64,000 nucleotides of DNA from Bacillota bacterium (GCA_017889705.1 JAGGAB010000009.1:1-64000); one strand, 5' to 3'. Counted from the first letter of the stretch, positions 24,865 through 34,205 are shown. Notes: generated by a model not told the origin, from the letters alone. Numbers and translations are program-made.

Positions 24865-26283
24865 ATGACAACACCAACAGTAGATCTTGAGCAACTTTGT
24901 CCGGAAAAGTCCGGGCTTAAACGTGACATGAAGTCACGTCATCTCATGATGATTTCTATTGGAGGAACGATTGGTACCGGGCTATTTATGGGGTCAGGAC
25001 AGGTAATAAGTCAGGCTGGTCCGTTTGGTGCTATTTTGGCGTATTTGTTTGGCGGTCTTGTCATGTATCTGGCCTTGCTCTGTCTGGGTGAACTAGCGGT
25101 AGCTATGCCTGTTGCCGGTTCATTTCAGAGCTATGCTTCACGGTTTATTTCACCAGGTGTTGGTTTTACCGTCGGTTGGTTGTACTGGATTAACTGGGCG
25201 GTTTGTATTGCAGCAGATTTTACGGCTGCCGGTATAATTATGACCGGCTGGTTTCCGCAGGTTGCAGTTTGGGTGTGGTGTGCAATTTTTGCAGTGGCGT
25301 TGGCTTTATTAAATTTAATTTCGGTTAAGGTATATGGGGAAACAGAATTCTGGTTTGCCAGTATTAAAGTAGTGGCAATTGTAGGCTTTATTATTGCCGG
25401 TGCCGGGTTGATGTTTGGTTTTACCGGCAGGGAAGGCGCAATTGGTTTTTCAAATTTTGGTATGGGCTCCGGACTTTTTCCTAATGGTGGCTGGGCAGTG
25501 TTTTTAACCATGATTACCGTGGTATATTCCTTCCAGGGGTCGGAGCTAGTGGGGATTGCTGCCGGAGAGTGTGAAAATCCAGGGAAAAATGTGCCGCGGG
25601 TTATTAAAGGTATTGCGCTTAGGATTGTGCTATTTTATGTATTGGCTATGGTTGTTTTGTCAGCTACTATTCCTTTTAAGGAAGCTGGTCTGCTGGAAAG
25701 TCCGTTTGCTCATGTATTTGGGCGTATTGGTATTCCGCTTGCGCAGGACATTATGAGTTTTGTTGTCCTCACTTCTGCTTTGTCGGCCGGCAATTCTGCC
25801 TTATATGTTTGCTCAAGGTTACTCTGGTCTATGTCTAAAGATAAACAGGCACCTGGTTGGTTATCACAGCTAAATTCACGGGGCGTTCCTTTTTACGGTG
25901 TTTTAGTGACTTTGGCATTATCGGGTTTATCGCTGCTTACCAGTGAATTTGCTGCTGATACCGTGTATTTGTGGCTTATGTCCAGTGTCGGTTTAACTGG
26001 TTGTTTAATCTGGATTGTCATTGCCTGGTGCCAGTTGAATTTCCGCAAGAATTTCCTGCAGTTAGGCGGCAAGATGGATCAATTGGTTTTCAGGACTCCG
26101 TTATATCCTGTACTACCGGTTGTGGCTATGATATTAAATGCCGGTATTATTCTCAGTCTGTATTTTGATGAATCGCAGCGCATTGTATTATATACTGGTA
26201 TTCCTGTTATGATATTTATTTACTTGTATTATTTGATCGTGCATAGCAAAAAAGAGGAAAAGGCTGCAGAAGCTGTAGAATAG
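24865..26283 (+). CDS. Amino-acid permease of the AAT/APC family, probable histidine transporter
   Basis: 472 residues with 12 predicted membrane segments. The first helix region SRHLMMISIGGTIGTGLFMGSG is the APC-superfamily substrate site, followed by YLALLCLGELAVAMPVAGSF and YSFQGSELVGIAAGECENP, typical of the AAT family (LysP/ProY/GabP). Its place at the head of the hut locus and behind a HutP-type attenuator make histidine the most likely substrate. The N-terminus begins with a hydrophilic stretch of about 30 residues. Confidence 0.9.
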   Translation: MTTPTVDLEQLCPEKSGLKRDMKSRHLMMISIGGTIGTGLFMGSGQVISQAGPFGAILAYLFGGLVMYLALLCLGELAVAMPVAGSFQSYASRFISPGVGFTVGWLYWINWAVCIAADFTAAGIIMTGWFPQVAVWVWCAIFAVALALLNLISVKVYGETEFWFASIKVVAIVGFIIAGAGLMFGFTGREGAIGFSNFGMGSGLFPNGGWAVFLTMITVVYSFQGSELVGIAAGECENPGKNVPRVIKGIALRIVLFYVLAMVVLSATIPFKEAGLLESPFAHVFGRIGIPLAQDIMSFVVLTSALSAGNSALYVCSRLLWSMSKDKQAPGWLSQLNSRGVPFYGVLVTLALSGLSLLTSEFAADTVYLWLMSSVGLTGCLIWIVIAWCQLNFRKNFLQLGGKMDQLVFRTPLYPVLPVVAMILNAGIILSLYFDESQRIVLYTGIPVMIFIYLYYLIVHSKKEEKAAEAVE

Positions 26284-26285
26284 AC

Positions 26286-26334
26286 TGCATAAAAACGTTG
26301 TCTGAATTAACACTCCATTTATCCTTGACTTTTT
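26286..26334 (-). repeat. Dispersed repeat family A, partial copy 2
   Basis: On the minus strand AAGGATAAATGGAGTGTTAATTCAGAC..., the first about 45 bases of the element, directly after the permease stop codon. The hairpin core is degenerate and the 3' half is missing. Confidence 0.55.
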
Positions 26335-26446
26335 CCAGGAGCTGCCTTATGATGCAAATAAGAACTCTGCCGTAGATAAGAGATATGAGTGTGGCGACAG
26401 TGCTTATTTGTACAGAGAATAGGGAGAAAGTCAGGGATAAAGTTTA

Positions 26447-26881
26447 ATGATGAGTCTGGGAAAAATAGCAGTTTTGTCGGTTTTGCAATCCGAACCGGAA
26501 GAGAGCAAACTACTGGAGAAGAGTTTGCCGTCAGGCTACAAGGTATATAAAAGCAAAGTTGGCTCAATGGATTCGGCTAAGATTTTTGCTGCGGTGGAAA
26601 CAGCTGCAAAAAGGGAAGGCTTTATTAGCAACAATTACCGGGAAGAACATGCTTTATACCATAGTATTCTGGAGGCTTATCAGGGAATCTGCCGGGGCAA
26701 TGCCGGTTTGGGCAATGTATTGCGCAGTGCCGGTTTATTATACAGCATTGTCCGTGGAACTCGTGCAGCCGGCTGTGATGCTGACGGTGAATGGATTGCA
26801 GTTGCCTTATATGGTTATATGGGGGCACCCATGAAGGGTTTTGAGCACGAAGTACTTGGTCTGGGAATGAACCCGATTTAA
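26447..26881 (+). CDS. hutP: HutP, RNA-binding antiterminator of the hut operon (copy 1)
   Basis: 144 residues. Matches Bacillus HutP along its length: GYKVYKSKVGSMDSAKIFAA, EEHALYHSILEAYQGICRG, VLRSAGLLYSIVRGTR, EWIAVALYGYMGAPMKGFEHEVLGLGMNPI. HutP hexamers bind L-histidine and Mg2+ and then bind NAG-repeat RNA to stop a terminator from forming. His residues of the metal/histidine site (HALYH) and the glycine-rich C-terminus are kept. Located between the permease and hutU, directly before the second attenuator. Start could be ATG 26447 or 26450. Confidence 0.93.
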   Translation: MMSLGKIAVLSVLQSEPEESKLLEKSLPSGYKVYKSKVGSMDSAKIFAAVETAAKREGFISNNYREEHALYHSILEAYQGICRGNAGLGNVLRSAGLLYSIVRGTRAAGCDADGEWIAVALYGYMGAPMKGFEHEVLGLGMNPI

Positions 26882-26931
26882 GTAAAACCTGGATTTAGAG
26901 CTAATAAAATAAAAAAGTACAAGTTAACCCA

Positions 26932-26984
26932 AAGTTATGAGACATAAGGGGGTAAACTCAGTAATGAGTTTGCCCCCTTTTTAT
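26932..26984 (+). promoter_or_regulatory. HutP-responsive attenuator before hutU
   Basis: AAG-TTAT-GAG-ACAT-AAG (26932-26948) is again three NAG triplets at 4-nt spacing, the last overlapping the base of an intrinsic terminator AAGGGGGTAAACTC / GAGTTTGCCCCCTT ending in TTTTTAT. The layout is the same as before the permease gene although the sequences differ, which argues for a conserved function. Confidence 0.85.
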
Positions 26985-27012
26985 ATTACTAATTACTGGA
27001 GGCGGTAGTATT

Positions 27013-29037
27013 ATGAACAATAAACAAATTGCCAGCGCCATGACTGTTCGCTTGGATGCTGAGCTGCCACCTATGCCGGAATTTGTGGCAGGTATTCGGC
27101 GGGCGCCTGACCGCGGATTTCGTCTGACACCAAGCCAAACCGAAACAGCATTAAAAAATGCGCTGCGTTATGTGCCGGAGGAATTGCATGAAACATTAGC
27201 CGATGAATTTCTAAATGAGCTTGTGACATATGGCCGGATTTATGCCTATCGTTATCGGCCGCAAGGACGAATTTACGGCCGGCCGCTTAACGAGTATCGC
27301 GGCAACTGCCTGGAAGGCAAAGCTTTTCAGGTTATGATTGACAACAATCTGGATTTCGAAATTGCCTTATATCCGTATGAATTAGTGACCTACGGTGAAA
27401 CCGGTCAAGTATGCCAGAACTGGCTGCAATACCGGCTGATAAAGAAGTATTTAGAGGTCATGACTGTAGATCAGACGCTGGTAATTCAGTCAGGACACCC
27501 GCTGGGGCTGTTTCCGTCCAAACCCGAGGCGCCGCGGGTCATTATTACCAATTCCCTGATGGTTGGTATGTTTGACAATCAGGCTGACTGGGAGATTGCC
27601 GAGCAGATGGGGGTTGCCAATTACGGACAAATGACAGCTGGCGGTTGGATGTATATCGGTCCACAGGGCATTGTGCATGGCACGTTTAATACGCTGCTGA
27701 CAGCCGGACGCTTAAAACTGGGTATTCCTACTGACGGTGATTTGCGTGGCAGATTATTTGTCAGTTCCGGCTTAGGCGGAATGAGCGGCGCTCAGCCAAA
27801 AGCTATTGAGATTGCCGGCGGTGTAGGTATTTTTGCCGAAGTAGACGCTTCCCGCATTGAAACCCGTCATAACCAGGGCTGGGTTGGCCGTGTTTCCGGT
27901 AATGTTGAGGAAGTATTCCGGTGGGCAACTGAGGCAATGACTAAACAACAAACCGTTTCAATTGCCTATTGCGGCAACATTGTTGATTTGCTGGAATATG
28001 CGGTCGCGCATACTATTCAGATCGATTTATTGTCAGATCAGACTTCCTGTCATGTTGCTTATGATGGCGGCTATTGCCCGCAGGGAATAAGCTTTGAGGA
28101 GCGCACACATTTACTGGCAAGCGACCGGGAAAAGTTCAAACAACTGGTAGATAAATCGCTGCGCCGCCACTTCGAACTGATCAAGATACTTGTTGACAAT
28201 GGAACGTATTTCTTTGATTATGGCAATTCGTTTATGAAAGCTGTGTACGACGCCGGCGTAACTGAGATTTCCCGCAATGGTGTTGATGAAAAAGATGGTT
28301 TTATCTTCCCGTCTTATGTGGAAGATATTATGGGGCCGGAATTGTTTGACTACGGCTATGGTCCTTTTCGCTGGGTATGTCTCAGCGGTTTGGAAGAAGA
28401 CCTGATAAAGACGGATAAAGCTGCTATGGTTTGTATTGATCCCAATCGCCGGGGGCAGGACCGGGATAACTATATCTGGATCCGTGATGCTGAGAGAAAT
28501 AAACTGGTGGTAGGCACAAAAGCCCGTATTCTGTATCAGGACGCCGAGGGGCGTACGGCGATTGCTCTTAAGTTTAATGAAATGGTGCGTAAAGGTGAAA
28601 TTGGTCCGGTAATGCTCGGTCGTGACCACCATGATGTCAGCGGCACAGATTCACCTTTCAGGGAAACCGCTAATATTAAAGACGGCAGTAATGTTATGGC
28701 CGATATGGCAACCCATTGTTTTGCCGGCAATGCGGCTCGGGGGATGAGTCTGATTGCGCTGCATAACGGCGGCGGTGTGGGAATCGGCAAGTCGATAAAC
28801 GGTGGATTCGGTCTGGTGCTTGACGGCAGTCAACGGGTAGATACTATTATTAAATCCGCAATGATGTGGGATGTTATGGGTGGCGTAGCCCGGCGTTCCT
28901 GGGCTCGCAACGAAAATTCTATAGCAACCTGCGTGGAATATAACCAAAACTACAGTGGTCAAGGGCATATTACATTACCCTATATTCCGGACGAAAAGTT
29001 AATAAAAGCAACTGTAGCAAAACATTGGGCCAAATAA
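27013..29037 (+). CDS. hutU: Urocanate hydratase, long form
   Basis: 674 residues. Converts urocanate to imidazolonepropionate using tightly bound NAD+. Conserved segments: NPQ-type start region, PQGIVHGTFNTLL, RLFVSSGLGGMSGAQPKA, HNQGWVGRVSGN, DQTSCHVAYDGGYCPQG, LGRDHHDVSGTDSPFRETANI, MATHCFAGNAARGMSLIALHNGGGVGIGKSINGGFGLVLDG. About 110 residues longer than the 555-residue Bacillus enzyme; this length fits the longer subclass that includes the vertebrate enzyme. Preceded by a HutP attenuator; followed by hutH after 31 bases. Confidence 0.96.
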   Translation: MNNKQIASAMTVRLDAELPPMPEFVAGIRRAPDRGFRLTPSQTETALKNALRYVPEELHETLADEFLNELVTYGRIYAYRYRPQGRIYGRPLNEYRGNCLEGKAFQVMIDNNLDFEIALYPYELVTYGETGQVCQNWLQYRLIKKYLEVMTVDQTLVIQSGHPLGLFPSKPEAPRVIITNSLMVGMFDNQADWEIAEQMGVANYGQMTAGGWMYIGPQGIVHGTFNTLLTAGRLKLGIPTDGDLRGRLFVSSGLGGMSGAQPKAIEIAGGVGIFAEVDASRIETRHNQGWVGRVSGNVEEVFRWATEAMTKQQTVSIAYCGNIVDLLEYAVAHTIQIDLLSDQTSCHVAYDGGYCPQGISFEERTHLLASDREKFKQLVDKSLRRHFELIKILVDNGTYFFDYGNSFMKAVYDAGVTEISRNGVDEKDGFIFPSYVEDIMGPELFDYGYGPFRWVCLSGLEEDLIKTDKAAMVCIDPNRRGQDRDNYIWIRDAERNKLVVGTKARILYQDAEGRTAIALKFNEMVRKGEIGPVMLGRDHHDVSGTDSPFRETANIKDGSNVMADMATHCFAGNAARGMSLIALHNGGGVGIGKSINGGFGLVLDGSQRVDTIIKSAMMWDVMGGVARRSWARNENSIATCVEYNQNYSGQGHITLPYIPDEKLIKATVAKHWAK

Positions 29038-29068
29038 AACAACAATCTAAATAAGGGGAGAAATAAGC

Positions 29069-30598
29069 ATGATCGTATTAGATGGATATTCGTTAACCTT
29101 AGCAGATGTGGTAAAAGTTGCCCGGAACTATGAACCGATCGAATTGAGTGAAGCGGGACGCACCCAAATCATTGACAGCCGCAAGATTGTCGATAAAATT
29201 CTGGAAGAAGAAAGCCCGGTATATGGAATCTCCACTGGTTTTGGCGATTTCAGCAAGATATTTATTTCCAAAGAAAAAAGAGAAAAGCTGCAACGAAACT
29301 TAATCCTAAGTCATGCTACCGGTGTAGGAGAATATTTGCCGGAGGATGTTGTGCGTTCAGCCATGCTGCTTAGAGCTAACTCGCTGGCCAAGGGTTATTC
29401 AGGAATAAAACTTTCCACTGTTGAAATGCTACTGGCTATGTTGAATAAGCGGGTATGTCCGGCTGTACCGGCAAAAGGCTCAGTAGGTGCCAGCGGCGAC
29501 TTGGCCCCCCTTTCCCATATGGTACTTGTTATGCTGGGAGAAGGGCAGGCCTTTGTTGACGGCAAGCTGGTAAGTAGTGCCGAGGCTTTGGCACAAAGCG
29601 GTCTTAAGGCGATAGCACTCAGTGGTAAGGAAGGGTTGGCCCTGATTAACGGCACTCAAATTATGACTGCAGTGGGCTGCATGGTCTGGCAGGATGCAGT
29701 TGATCTGATGAAGACTGCCGATATTGCTGCGGCGCTTTGTATTGAGGCACTTAAGGGAACACGCACTGCTTTTGATCCGCGGATTAGTCAGGTCAGGCCG
29801 CATGCCGGGCAAGTTGCCACAACTAATAACATGCTGCGGTTGACTGCTGACAGTCCGATAATCGAATCCCATGCCAATTGTTCTAAAGTTCAGGATGCCT
29901 ATTCGCTGCGCTGTGTACCGCAGGTGCATGGTGCATCCAAAGACGCCTTACGGCGCATGGAAGAAACGCTGACTATCGAAATTAATGCGGCTACCGACAA
30001 TCCCTTGATTATGCCGGATACCGGCGAAGCCATCTCCGGCGGCAATTTCCATGGTCAGCCGATTGCGCTGGTTATGGATTATCTCAAACTGGCTCTAGCG
30101 GAACTTGGGAATATCTCTGAACGGCGTACCAACCGTTTGCTTGACGCTCATCTAAGTGATTTGCCTCCGTTTTTGACCGCTTATCCTGGTGAAGATTCCG
30201 GTTTAATGATTACCCAATATACGGCGGCTTCCCTGGTATCGGAAAATAAAGTACTTGTTCATCCGGCCAGTGCGGATTCCATTCCTACTTCGGCGAATCA
30301 GGAGGACCATGTAAGCATGGGCACCATTGCTGCCAGACAGGCCGGGGAGATTTTGAATAATGTGCGGTATATCCTGGCGATTGAATGCCTGGCGGCTGCA
30401 CAAGGTATTGATTTCTTAGCGCCTCTGCAACCTGGTAAGGGTACCGGCGCCGCCCACAAAGCCATCCGTGAGGTAGTGCCGCATTTGGATGAAGACAGAA
30501 TGCCTTCGCCGGATATTCAATGCATTTATTCGCTAATTGCCGGTCGGACACTGGTGACAAAAGTTGAAGAAGCTGTCGGGGCCTTAAAAATAAGCTAA
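29069..30598 (+). CDS. hutH: Histidine ammonia-lyase
   Basis: 509 residues. Deaminates L-histidine to urocanate, the first step of the pathway. The self-processed MIO cofactor is made from Ala141-Ser142-Gly143 in GSVGASGDLAPLSHM. Also visible: YGISTGFGDF with the catalytic Tyr, NGTQIMTAVG, QDAYSLRCVPQVHGA, NAATDNPLI and GGNFHGQPIA. GGGGAG precedes ATG 29069. Length and motifs are normal. Confidence 0.97.
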   Translation: MIVLDGYSLTLADVVKVARNYEPIELSEAGRTQIIDSRKIVDKILEEESPVYGISTGFGDFSKIFISKEKREKLQRNLILSHATGVGEYLPEDVVRSAMLLRANSLAKGYSGIKLSTVEMLLAMLNKRVCPAVPAKGSVGASGDLAPLSHMVLVMLGEGQAFVDGKLVSSAEALAQSGLKAIALSGKEGLALINGTQIMTAVGCMVWQDAVDLMKTADIAAALCIEALKGTRTAFDPRISQVRPHAGQVATTNNMLRLTADSPIIESHANCSKVQDAYSLRCVPQVHGASKDALRRMEETLTIEINAATDNPLIMPDTGEAISGGNFHGQPIALVMDYLKLALAELGNISERRTNRLLDAHLSDLPPFLTAYPGEDSGLMITQYTAASLVSENKVLVHPASADSIPTSANQEDHVSMGTIAARQAGEILNNVRYILAIECLAAAQGIDFLAPLQPGKGTGAAHKAIREVVPHLDEDRMPSPDIQCIYSLIAGRTLVTKVEEAVGALKIS

Positions 30599-30618
30599 CA
30601 ATAGAGGGAGGGAAGGAA

Positions 30619-31905
30619 TTGGGCAAAAAGCTGGTTATTAAGCATGCAGCAGAGCTTATTACCTGCCGGGGAAGCGCCCCGAAAGCAGGTGTTGCGATGA
30701 ATGAAATTGGTATCATTGCCGATGGTGCTGTGAGTATCAAAGATGGCATTATCCAAATGGCAGGCCCAACGGCGCAGGTAATGGCTGCTCTTGACGGGAA
30801 CGATTACGAAGAAATCGATGCACAGGGCAAGTGTGTGTTGCCTGGATTTATTGATTCTCATAATCACTTTGTATTTGGCGGTTACCGGGCAGAAGAATTT
30901 TCTTGGCGGCTTAAGGGTGACAGCTACATGGAAATCATGGAGCGCGGCGGCGGTATTATTAATTCTGTGCGCGCTACCCGGCAAGCTGGTACAACAGAAC
31001 TCAGCCAATTAGCGCTAACCCGTTTAGACTCCATGCTAGGTATGGGGGTTACTACGGTAGAAGGAAAAAGTGGTTATGGACTTGACTGTGACACTGAAAT
31101 CAAACAACTTGAGGTTATGGCTGCGCTAAAGGAACAGCATCCGGTTGAGGTTATACCGACCTTCCTTGGTGCTCATGCTGTACCAAAGGAATACGAAGGA
31201 CGAAGCGGTGAGTTTATCGATTTTTTAATTGAAGAAGTCTTGCCGGTGATCGCCGAACATAAATTAGCCAGGTTTTGTGATGTCTTCTGTGAAAAAGGCG
31301 TATTTTCGATTGCTGAATCGCGGCGACTGTTATTAGCGGCGCAAAAACTGGGTTTAAAAAGCAAGCTGCACGCTGATGAGATTGTCCAATTGGGCGGTGC
31401 TGAGCTGGCGGCTGAGCTTGGTGCGGTATCTGCCGATCATTTACTACACATCTCTGATGCCGGGATTGCTCAAATGGCTCAAAAACAGGTGGTGGCAACC
31501 TTGCTGCCGGCTACGGCCTTTAGCTTACGGGAACCTTATGCCCGAGGACGGGAAATGATTGATCAGGGTGTGGCGGTTGCGCTGGCTACCGATTTTAATC
31601 CGGGAAGCTGTTTTAGTGAGTCCATACCGCTGGTGATTGCGCTTGCCGCTTTATATATGAAGCTTACCCCCGCTGAAATTGTTACCGCACTTACCATCAA
31701 TGCGGCGGCAGCTATTGATGAAGCTGACCGATTAGGTAGTATCGAGCCTGGAAAACAAGCGGACATCCTGATCCTGGAACAGCCGTCCTACCTTTATCTG
31801 CCCTATCATATCGGTGTAAGTATTGTCGAGACTGTTGTGAAAAAAGGGGAAATTGTCTGGACAAAAGCGAAAGGAAGCTGTCATGATAAGTGTAGTGAAA
31901 AATAG
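30619..31905 (+). CDS. hutI: Imidazolonepropionase
   Basis: 428 residues, TTG start at 30619 after GAGGGAGGGAAGG. Amidohydrolase that opens imidazolonepropionate to N-formimino-glutamate. Zinc-site motifs: DSHNHFVFGG, TTVEGKSGYGLD, LGAHAVPKEY, KLHADEI, SADHLLHIS and ATDFNPGSCFSESIP. Its 3' end overlaps the following hutP copy by 23 bases. Confidence 0.96.
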   Translation: MGKKLVIKHAAELITCRGSAPKAGVAMNEIGIIADGAVSIKDGIIQMAGPTAQVMAALDGNDYEEIDAQGKCVLPGFIDSHNHFVFGGYRAEEFSWRLKGDSYMEIMERGGGIINSVRATRQAGTTELSQLALTRLDSMLGMGVTTVEGKSGYGLDCDTEIKQLEVMAALKEQHPVEVIPTFLGAHAVPKEYEGRSGEFIDFLIEEVLPVIAEHKLARFCDVFCEKGVFSIAESRRLLLAAQKLGLKSKLHADEIVQLGGAELAAELGAVSADHLLHISDAGIAQMAQKQVVATLLPATAFSLREPYARGREMIDQGVAVALATDFNPGSCFSESIPLVIALAALYMKLTPAEIVTALTINAAAAIDEADRLGSIEPGKQADILILEQPSYLYLPYHIGVSIVETVVKKGEIVWTKAKGSCHDKCSEK

Positions 31906-32335
31906 CAGTCTTGGTAAAATGGCGGTGCTGATGGTCATGTATTCCGGTGAGGCTGAGACAGCTTTGCAAACTAAAGGACGAGAATGCGGATATGTACTTT
32001 GCAAAGGCAAGGTTGGTTCAATGGATTCTGCCAAGATTTTTGCGGCGGTGGAAACAGCAGCCAAGAAAGAAGGTCTCATTGACCAGCGTTACCGGGAAGA
32101 GCATGCGCTCTATCATTCGGTGCTTGAAGCTTACCATGGCATGTGCCGGGGGCAGGACGGACTTGGCGCTATTTTGCGCAGTGCCGGTTTGCTGTTTAGT
32201 ATTGTGCGCGGCACGAAGCTGCCTGGCGATAGTAGTGATGGTGAGTGGATTGCGGTAGCATTATATGGCAATATGGGTGCGCCGATCAAAGGCTATGAGC
32301 ATGAGGTTCTAGGATTGGGCATGAATCCGATATAA
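31883..32335 (+). CDS. hutP: HutP, second copy
   Basis: 150 residues from ATG 31883, which follows AAAGGAAG inside the end of hutI (the frame is open back to 31853). Sequence is close to the first copy: KGKVGSMDSAKIFAAVETAA, EEHALYHSVLEAYHGMCRG, ILRSAGLLFSIVRGTK, EWIAVALYGNMGAPIKGYEH and LGLGMNPI. It has a longer N-terminus (MISVVKNSSLGKMAV). Two HutP paralogs in one locus could form mixed hexamers or split control of the two attenuators; which is inference. Confidence 0.93.
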   Translation: MISVVKNSSLGKMAVLMVMYSGEAETALQTKGRECGYVLCKGKVGSMDSAKIFAAVETAAKKEGLIDQRYREEHALYHSVLEAYHGMCRGQDGLGAILRSAGLLFSIVRGTKLPGDSSDGEWIAVALYGNMGAPIKGYEHEVLGLGMNPI

Positions 32336-32378
32336 CAGAAGAAGTTCATATGTGATAGTAATAAGAGGAGGAATTTTT

Positions 32379-33278
32379 GTGGCTAAACTTGTAGAATGTG
32401 TACCTAATTTTAGTGAGGGGCGGCGGCCTGAGGTTATCGAAGCAATTGTGGCCGAGGTTCGTAAAAATAAGGAAGTTAAATTGCTTGATGTGAAACCTGA
32501 TGCCAGCCATAACCGGGTTGTTGTAACCTTTGTCGGTGAACCGCAGGCTGTTAAGCAAGCTGCTTTTGCGGCCTGCGCCAAAGCGGCTGAACTGATCGAT
32601 ATGGAGAAACATCAGGGTGAGCATCCACGCGTTGGTGCCACTGATGTTGTTCCCTTTATTCCTGTGAGCGAAGTGACATTGGAAGAATGTGTCGAGCTTG
32701 CCAATGAGCTGGGAAGAGAGATTGCCGATAAGCTGAATATACCTGTGTATCTGTATGAAGCTGCCGCTAAAACTCCTGCCCGAAAAAATCTGCCTGATGT
32801 TCGTAAAGGCCAGTACGAAGGCTTAAAGCAAGAAATCAGCCAACCGGAACGCCGGCCGGATTATGGTCCGGCAAAAATGCATCCGACAGCCGGTGCTACA
32901 GTTGTTGGAGCCAGGCAGTTTTTGATTGCTTATAATATTAATCTGAATACTAGTGATGTTACTATTGCCAAAAATATTGCCAACACTATCCGGGAAGCAA
33001 AAGGCGGTTATCGCTATGTCCGGGCTATGGGCGTCATGCTTGAAGAACGAAACATTGCCCAAGTATCAATCAACATGCTGGACTATACCGGAACACCGCT
33101 TCACCGCGTATTTGAAACTGTCAAATCGGAGGCGGCGCGCTATGGAGTAAATGTGATCGGCAGTGAGATTGTCGGACTGACACCGCTGCAAGCCTTATTG
33201 GATGCCGCTGAATTTTACCTGCGGTTTGAGGGTTTTGACCGCAAACAGGTTTTGGAAACAAATTTGTCCGATGACTAA
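32379..33278 (+). CDS. ftcD: Glutamate formiminotransferase
   Basis: 299 residues, GTG start at 32379 (GAGGAGG 6 bases upstream; the open frame extends to 32352 without a site). Transfers the formimino group of N-formimino-glutamate to tetrahydrofolate. Landmarks: AKLVECVPNFSEGRRPEV, LDVKPDASHNRVVVTFVG, EHPRVGATDVVPFIPV, PVYLYEAAA, GATVVGARQFLIAYNINL and VSINMLDYTGTPLHRVFE. It is the stand-alone transferase domain; the cyclodeaminase domain is the separate gene at 33472. Confidence 0.95.
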   Translation: MAKLVECVPNFSEGRRPEVIEAIVAEVRKNKEVKLLDVKPDASHNRVVVTFVGEPQAVKQAAFAACAKAAELIDMEKHQGEHPRVGATDVVPFIPVSEVTLEECVELANELGREIADKLNIPVYLYEAAAKTPARKNLPDVRKGQYEGLKQEISQPERRPDYGPAKMHPTAGATVVGARQFLIAYNINLNTSDVTIAKNIANTIREAKGGYRYVRAMGVMLEERNIAQVSINMLDYTGTPLHRVFETVKSEAARYGVNVIGSEIVGLTPLQALLDAAEFYLRFEGFDRKQVLETNLSDD

Positions 33279-33400
33279 CTCGCTCTAATACTTACCGCTT
33301 TGATAAGCGGTGAGCTAAAGACTGACTAAGTCCCTGGATAATTCTGACTAGAATTCAGGTGGCGTTAAAACGCCGTCTGAATTAAGTCTCCATTTATCCG
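33275..33400 (-). repeat. Dispersed repeat family A, full copy 3
   Basis: Full-length in inverted orientation between ftcD and the cyclodeaminase gene. On the minus strand it reads GGATAAATGGAGACTTAATT, hairpin core GGCGTTTTAACGCC, AATTATCCAGGGA, then a small hairpin ACCGCTT/AAGCGGT and GTATTAGAGCGAGTTAG. The 13-bp sequence TCCGATGACTAAC occurs at both edges (33267-33279 and 33397-33409), resembling a duplication on insertion or a unit boundary. Confidence 0.8.
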
Positions 33401-33471
33401 ATGACTAACCTTGTTTATAGCAACTCGATACCTATTGTAAGATCTTTGTGATATATGGAAAGGAGACGATT

Positions 33472-34098
33472 ATGCTTATTGAAAAAAACGTGACAGATTT
33501 TATTGATGTATTGGCGTCAGCTTCACCGGCTCCAGGTGGCGGCAGCGTGTCAGCCTTGGCCGGATCATTAGGTGCAGCGTTGACCGCCATGGTTTGCCGA
33601 CTTACACTGGGCAATGAAAAATACAGTGATGTGCAGGCCAAGGCTGGATCGATGCTAAAGCAGGCTGATGAACTGAAAAATTTGCTGCAAAAATATGTGG
33701 ATGAGGATACTGAAGCCTTTAATAAGGTTATGGCTGCATATAAGCTGCCTAAAGACACCGAGGAACAAAAGACGGATCGTTCCCAGGCAATCCAGCAAGC
33801 TATGCAAAATGCTGCCAGTTTGCCACTCAAGGTTGCGGAATATTGTCTCACGATTATTACTATGGCTGAGCAGATACTGCGGCTTGGCAACGCAAATGCC
33901 GCCAGCGATGCTGCCGTGGCTGGGCTAATATCTCACGCCGGAATGCAAGGGGCGATATATAATGTGCGCATTAATTTAGCCTCAATAAAAGATCAGCAAT
34001 TTGTCGAAACTACCCAGGCGCAAGTTGATGCTATTAAATCTCAGGCGGCAGTACAGTATGGTAAGCTGATTGCGACTGCCGATAAAGCGATCGGATAA
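33472..34098 (+). CDS. Formiminotetrahydrofolate cyclodeaminase
   Basis: 208 residues from ATG 33472 (AAAGGAG upstream; the frame opens at 33448). Helical fold of the FtcD C-terminal/FchA family: VTDFIDVLASASPAPGGGSVSALAGSLGAALTAMVCRLTLG. It would cyclise 5-formimino-THF to methenyl-THF with release of ammonia, the last step of the histidine pathway encoded here; the related methenyl-THF cyclohydrolase (FchA) activity is also possible. Related to the more divergent protein at 6143-6739. Confidence 0.9.
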   Translation: MLIEKNVTDFIDVLASASPAPGGGSVSALAGSLGAALTAMVCRLTLGNEKYSDVQAKAGSMLKQADELKNLLQKYVDEDTEAFNKVMAAYKLPKDTEEQKTDRSQAIQQAMQNAASLPLKVAEYCLTIITMAEQILRLGNANAASDAAVAGLISHAGMQGAIYNVRINLASIKDQQFVETTQAQVDAIKSQAAVQYGKLIATADKAIG

Positions 34099-34157
34099 TA
34101 ATTTGAATGGTATAGAGTGATACGATACATACAGTAACAGAAGTTAATATGACAGCT

Positions 34158-34205
34158 AAACAGCTTTAGTTCGAATTTTTGCGGACTAAGGCTGTTTGCT
34201 CTTGC
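34158..34205 (+). terminator. Terminator after the histidine-degradation locus
   Basis: Imperfect stem AAACAGCTTTAGTTCG / CGGACTAAGGCTGTTT with an 8-base loop, then GCTCTTGCTTCC. The T-run is interrupted, so strength is uncertain. Confidence 0.6.

Noticed and set aside
28111-28632. 173-codon open frame antisense to hutU
   Set aside because: Shadow of a strongly conserved gene; no ribosome binding site or family resemblance.
29480-29929. 149-codon antisense frame within hutH
   Set aside because: No start site features; hutH is intact on the plus strand.
33432-33890. 152-codon open frame antisense to the cyclodeaminase gene
   Set aside because: Low-complexity Ser/Ala shadow translation of a real gene.
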